From CADCTM01 sp049671305 (GTDB lineage: Bacteria; Cyanobacteriota; Cyanobacteriia; Cyanobacteriales; Coleofasciculaceae), in NCBI GenBank assembly GCA_049671305.1, contig JBATUR010000093.1, forward strand, positions 1 through 64,000: DNA of 64,000 nucleotides. Direction: 5' to 3'. The position numbers and the translations under genes were made by a program. The first letter of the stretch is position 1. Each line of letters opens with the position of its first letter. The notes beneath the pieces are model-generated. The model saw only the letters and a list, made by a program, of their open reading frames with translations, did not search any database and was not told where the DNA came from. This document shows positions 61,085 through 64,000 of the stretch, in pieces.

Positions 61085-61639
61085 ATGTCAAAGCAATTTT
61101 ATTGGTCGGTTTTCTTCTTAGCGCTCTTGCTACCATTTATGTTGGAAGTAGCATCTAGTAGTTCCTTAGCTACAACAGATTCCAATTTGAATTTACCTGT
61201 ATGTTATATGCAAACCGAAGATGGAAAAATTTCGGATTTGGGGAATCTTTGTCAAGTACCTGCAAGCAACAATATTAATTCAACAAATCGAGTAGCAGGT
61301 GTTAAGCGTTTGCTAGATACCAAAGAATGTCCCGGCTGCAACTTAAGCGGTGCTAACTTAGCAAATAAAGTCTTAACTTTTGTCAATTTATCGAATGCCA
61401 ATCTTAGTGGTGCGAACTTAACTGGTGCAAGGTTAATTGGTGCAGACTTAAGTAATACCAACTTAACAAATGCTAACCTTAAGGGTGCAAAATTGAATGG
61501 CGCCAGAATGATCGGTACTAACTTAATTGGCACTAATTTAGCTGGCGCTAATTTATTAGGTGCAAATCTTTGGAATACAGATTTAGCTGGCGCAAATTTA
61601 AACTCAACTAAGATGCCTGATGGCACTTTTCACAAATGA
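61085..61639 (+). CDS. Secreted pentapeptide-repeat protein
   Basis: This 184-residue protein has a signal peptide (about 1-28), then about 15 pentapeptide repeats of the A(N/D)LxN type from residue 85 on (for example LSNANLSGANLTGARLIGAD), forming a right-handed quadrilateral beta-helix. Ahead of the repeats, KECPGCNLSGANL contains two cysteines. Function is unknown; such exported repeat proteins are frequent in cyanobacteria. It follows the secreted unknown by 33 bases, so co-transcription is likely. Confidence 0.88.
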   Translation: MSKQFYWSVFFLALLLPFMLEVASSSSLATTDSNLNLPVCYMQTEDGKISDLGNLCQVPASNNINSTNRVAGVKRLLDTKECPGCNLSGANLANKVLTFVNLSNANLSGANLTGARLIGADLSNTNLTNANLKGAKLNGARMIGTNLIGTNLAGANLLGANLWNTDLAGANLNSTKMPDGTFHK

Positions 61640-61756
61640 ACCTGCGATAGTTAAAGCACTGCTATTCTTCAAATCGCATTTTCAAGGTTATCGATAGATA
61701 CACACGAAATGAATTTGAAAATCTGTATCCAAAAGCTAGCTTTGCACTAATTAAAC

Positions 61757-62842
61757 TTAAGAAATGCTGGGAGATTTAACAGCAGACTGTTTAGAATCAA
61801 CCATATCTCGCACATTTTCTTGTAACTGTTTGACAACTGGAACTATCGTCCGCCACCTGTTTTTAACTAGAAAAACTCCTATTAAGTTCCGCTGCAGATC
61901 AATCCAAGGTGAGAAGCCAAAAGCACCCTGACAACTAAGTTGAATTACCCGCCCCTTATTATCAACTATGTCACGCCATAGTCCTAAACCATAACGACGA
62001 CCGTCTTTATGGGGTGAGAGCCTAATCGGAAGACCACGAGTTTGATCACGCTGCATTTCTGTAACTGCCTGCGTTGAAAGTAGCCGTTTGTTGTTAAAAA
62101 CTCCGCCATTAAGATGCATTTGTAAAAGGTTTGTGTAATCTTGCAAAGTGGAAACTGCCCCACCTGCAATGCGAGGATTTAAAGAAGCTTGATAGTTAGT
62201 ATTTCTCATGTTAAGAGGACGCTGAATTTTCTCTTCAAATAAGCGGTCCCAAGACTTACCACTGGCAATTTCTGCCAATCTTCCTGCTACTTGATAGGAA
62301 GCACCTCCATAACTGAAGTCCGTACCTGGTTCTGTCCGCAACCCTCTCTGCAAGATTTGGTCAGCGCATTCTTTCAGTGTGATTGAATTATTACTAAGGC
62401 AGCGATTCTGTCCGGGCAGACCGGAAGTGTGGGACAATAACTGACGTAGAGTGATGTTAGCTTTTTCACCTCTCAAATTGGGCATATATTTAGAAATTGG
62501 TGCGTCCAAAGCTAGCTTACCTTCATCTACAAGAGTCATAATTGTCGAAGAAGCTAACAACTTGCTAGCAGAAGCGATCGGCACAACAGTACTCAGGTTA
62601 TACCTACCAAAACTTTTTTCATAAATAAGTCGATTATCCTTCATCAAAAGTACAGCAACCCCTTCTAAGCGGTCTTTGTTCACCGCACTCTCAACGGTTC
62701 TAGTGACGATAGGCAGGTCACTGGCAGCCTCGGTAGTTCGTGGTTGTCCCTTTAACGGTTGCAAGCAGCCTGTTAGAGAAACAAACATAAATGCTAGTCC
62801 TGCAAGTAGAAGGAAGGAAACGCGACGGAAGGTAAAATTCAT
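61757..62842 (-). CDS. Beta-lactamase-fold serine hydrolase, lipoprotein
   Basis: From the ATG at 62842 this is 361 residues. The signal peptide ends in a lipobox, SLTGC (Cys about residue 26), so the protein is probably lipid-anchored. The catalytic motif is SASK (in PIASASKLLASS), typical of the class C/PBP4-like serine hydrolases. The second motif reads FSYGGASYQVAG, where YxN is not obvious, but the fold is clear (LRQLLSHTSGLPG, YGLGLW). It may act on peptidoglycan or small esters. An ATG at 62872 would add 10 residues. Monocistronic. Confidence 0.87.
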   Translation of the reverse strand: MNFTFRRVSFLLLAGLAFMFVSLTGCLQPLKGQPRTTEAASDLPIVTRTVESAVNKDRLEGVAVLLMKDNRLIYEKSFGRYNLSTVVPIASASKLLASSTIMTLVDEGKLALDAPISKYMPNLRGEKANITLRQLLSHTSGLPGQNRCLSNNSITLKECADQILQRGLRTEPGTDFSYGGASYQVAGRLAEIASGKSWDRLFEEKIQRPLNMRNTNYQASLNPRIAGGAVSTLQDYTNLLQMHLNGGVFNNKRLLSTQAVTEMQRDQTRGLPIRLSPHKDGRRYGLGLWRDIVDNKGRVIQLSCQGAFGFSPWIDLQRNLIGVFLVKNRWRTIVPVVKQLQENVRDMVDSKQSAVKSPSIS

Positions 62843-63027
62843 AACAACTTCCTGGTTTTCACCGATTAACAATAAGAAATTTGATTCAAAAAAAGCCTAA
62901 TAGTTCCCCAAAAAAATAGCAAAGTCTTGGTAATCTAAAAAACTTTAGTAACATCATTTAACAACTCTGGCGATCAATAGCTTGGCTATTGCTTATACTA
63001 TTTTTTTAGCGATGTTAATTTGTAGTT

Positions 63028-63927
63028 ATGATTCTCCAAACTTTACCATTATCTGAAACCTTTGGCAGCACTGTATTAGGGACGAAAAAACAAGATATTT
63101 GTGGACTTGATCAAGCCGAGGTTATAAGACAATTTAACACATCTAGTTTATTACTTTTTCGAGGATTTGATGTTGATACAGAAGATTTTAAAAAATTTAC
63201 AGAATTATTTAGTACCAACTTTGTATCATATATTGGCGGCGCTTACAGCCGGGAGATGATTAATGGAGACAAAACCTTATTATCAGTAACAGGAGGAAAG
63301 CTAGCTTTTCCCGTGCCACTGCATGGGGAAATGTATTATCGAAAACACAAACCTGATATTCTCTGGTTTTACTGTGCCTCTCCAGCCTTAAAAGATGGTG
63401 AAACTACAGTTTGTGATGGCATCCAAATTTATAATAATTTAAGTTCTTCCACACAAAAATTATTTCAAAAGAAAAAATTAAAATATATTCGTACTTATCC
63501 CACAGGTATTTGGCAAAAAATCTATCAAACTGATGATTTAAGCCATGTTGAAGCCGTATGCCAAGAGAATGATCTGCAATTGGAAGCTAACAGCGAACAA
63601 ATTACCACATATTATTTGGCTTCAGCAATTCAACCGAGTCGATGTGGCAAACACCAGGTTTTTATTAATAATATTTTGCCTGTAGTTGCACAAGAAACTA
63701 ATGGCAATATTTCTAGCTTAGTTAGATTTGAAGATGATTCAAAAATTCCCGAATCTGTCATTGAAGAAATTCAAAATATTACTGAGCAATTAATTCATTT
63801 AGTAGCTTGGCAAAAAAGTGATGTTTTGATGATTGATAACACTAGATTGATGCATGGTAGGAGAGCATTTGCTGACAATCAACGAGATATTTACGTGAGA
63901 CTTTGTGAGGCAAGTTTTCCCTTTTAA
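63028..63927 (+). CDS. TauD/TfdA-family Fe(II)/2-oxoglutarate dioxygenase
   Basis: This 299-residue protein has the TauD fold. The first metal motif is HxE in PLHGEMYYR (about residue 106; His-x-Glu instead of the commoner His-x-Asp). The distal His is in NTRLMHGRRAF (about 275), followed by an Arg that would bind 2-oxoglutarate. It hydroxylates an unknown small molecule. It may be an accessory tailoring enzyme, but it lies well outside the lipid-synthase locus. Confidence 0.88.
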   Translation: MILQTLPLSETFGSTVLGTKKQDICGLDQAEVIRQFNTSSLLLFRGFDVDTEDFKKFTELFSTNFVSYIGGAYSREMINGDKTLLSVTGGKLAFPVPLHGEMYYRKHKPDILWFYCASPALKDGETTVCDGIQIYNNLSSSTQKLFQKKKLKYIRTYPTGIWQKIYQTDDLSHVEAVCQENDLQLEANSEQITTYYLASAIQPSRCGKHQVFINNILPVVAQETNGNISSLVRFEDDSKIPESVIEEIQNITEQLIHLVAWQKSDVLMIDNTRLMHGRRAFADNQRDIYVRLCEASFPF

Positions 63928-63933
63928 ATATGG

Positions 63934-64000
63934 TTATTGACCTAGCCAAACTTCTAGACCACCATGAGGATTATCAACATAAATCCATTTACCATCCTCT
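63934..64000 (-). CDS. 3' end of an unidentified minus-strand gene (partial)
   Basis: Reading the minus strand, the last 22 codons (EDGKWIYVDNPHGGLEVWLG plus Q, stop at 63934) look like a real protein end. The gene would lie mostly outside the window. A plus-strand alternative, MVIDLAKLLDHHEDYQ from ATG 63930, overlaps it and lacks a ribosome site. I cannot decide firmly between them. Confidence 0.4.
   Translation of the reverse strand, partial: EDGKWIYVDNPHGGLEVWLGQ

Noticed and set aside
63930..64000. Plus-strand ORF starting MVIDLAKLLDHHEDYQ at the right edge
   Set aside because: There is no ribosome site, and the opposite strand reads as a more natural protein end; it was kept only as an alternative.

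Overview
The window comes from a cyanobacterium. HIP1 octamers (GCGATCGC) and their GCGATCG variants are scattered through genes and spacers. Mg-protoporphyrin methyltransferase (ChlM), a GUN4-domain protein, a RemA/DUF370 protein, a cyanobacterial-type IspH, a SLH-OprB porin and a textbook NtcA promoter are all present. I cannot name genus or species. Nothing in the window proves or excludes heterocysts.

Layout. (1) 1-7.4 kb: the start of htpG, a decayed glycosyltransferase, and a minus-strand surface-polysaccharide operon (pyruvyl-transferase-like protein, two tandem GT2 enzymes, an asparagine-synthetase-like protein, a second PP-loop ATPase). (2) 7.5-13.1 kb: clpB, a HigBA-like toxin-antitoxin pair, and a TetR regulator divergent from an amidase with a perfect palindromic operator between them. 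(3) 13.2-20.5 kb: ispH, an anchored GDSL hydrolase, an ammonium transporter with an NtcA-type promoter, purE and nagA. (4) 20.5-26 kb: a putative Tse2-like ADP-ribosyltransferase toxin with a candidate antitoxin, a zinc-ribbon/coiled-coil/GUN4 protein, chlM, and small membrane or orphan proteins. (5) 26-34 kb: an 840-bp spacer without a gene, tRNA-Phe, an SmtB/ZiaR-type zinc sensor with its operator, a porin with a proline/threonine-rich insertion, rqcH, remA, gmk and a SAM hydroxide adenosyltransferase. (6) 34-42 kb: housekeeping and unknown genes, dprA, a membrane-anchored GH10 xylanase and a GH1 beta-glucosidase. (7) 42.5-59.4 kb: the most striking region, an iterative polyketide/PUFA-like lipid synthase locus. 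(8) 59.5-64 kb: a secreted unknown protein, a pentapeptide-repeat protein, a beta-lactamase-fold lipoprotein, a TauD-type dioxygenase and the end of another gene.

The synthase locus encodes two tandem nitronate-monooxygenase/PfaD-like barrels fused to KS-AT-ACP, a stand-alone KR with a 4-bp overlap, a KS-AT-DH protein carrying its own phosphopantetheinyl transferase, a free ACP, and a phosphodiesterase-superfamily protein. A convergent sulfotransferase lies at one end; APS kinase and a sulfatase-fold protein lie at the other. Together these could make, activate and sulfate or otherwise head-group-modify a long-chain polyketide lipid. The domain content recalls HglE-type glycolipid synthases, Pfa PUFA synthases and enediyne PKSs, but I recognise no characterised pathway with this exact architecture. 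The product is inference.
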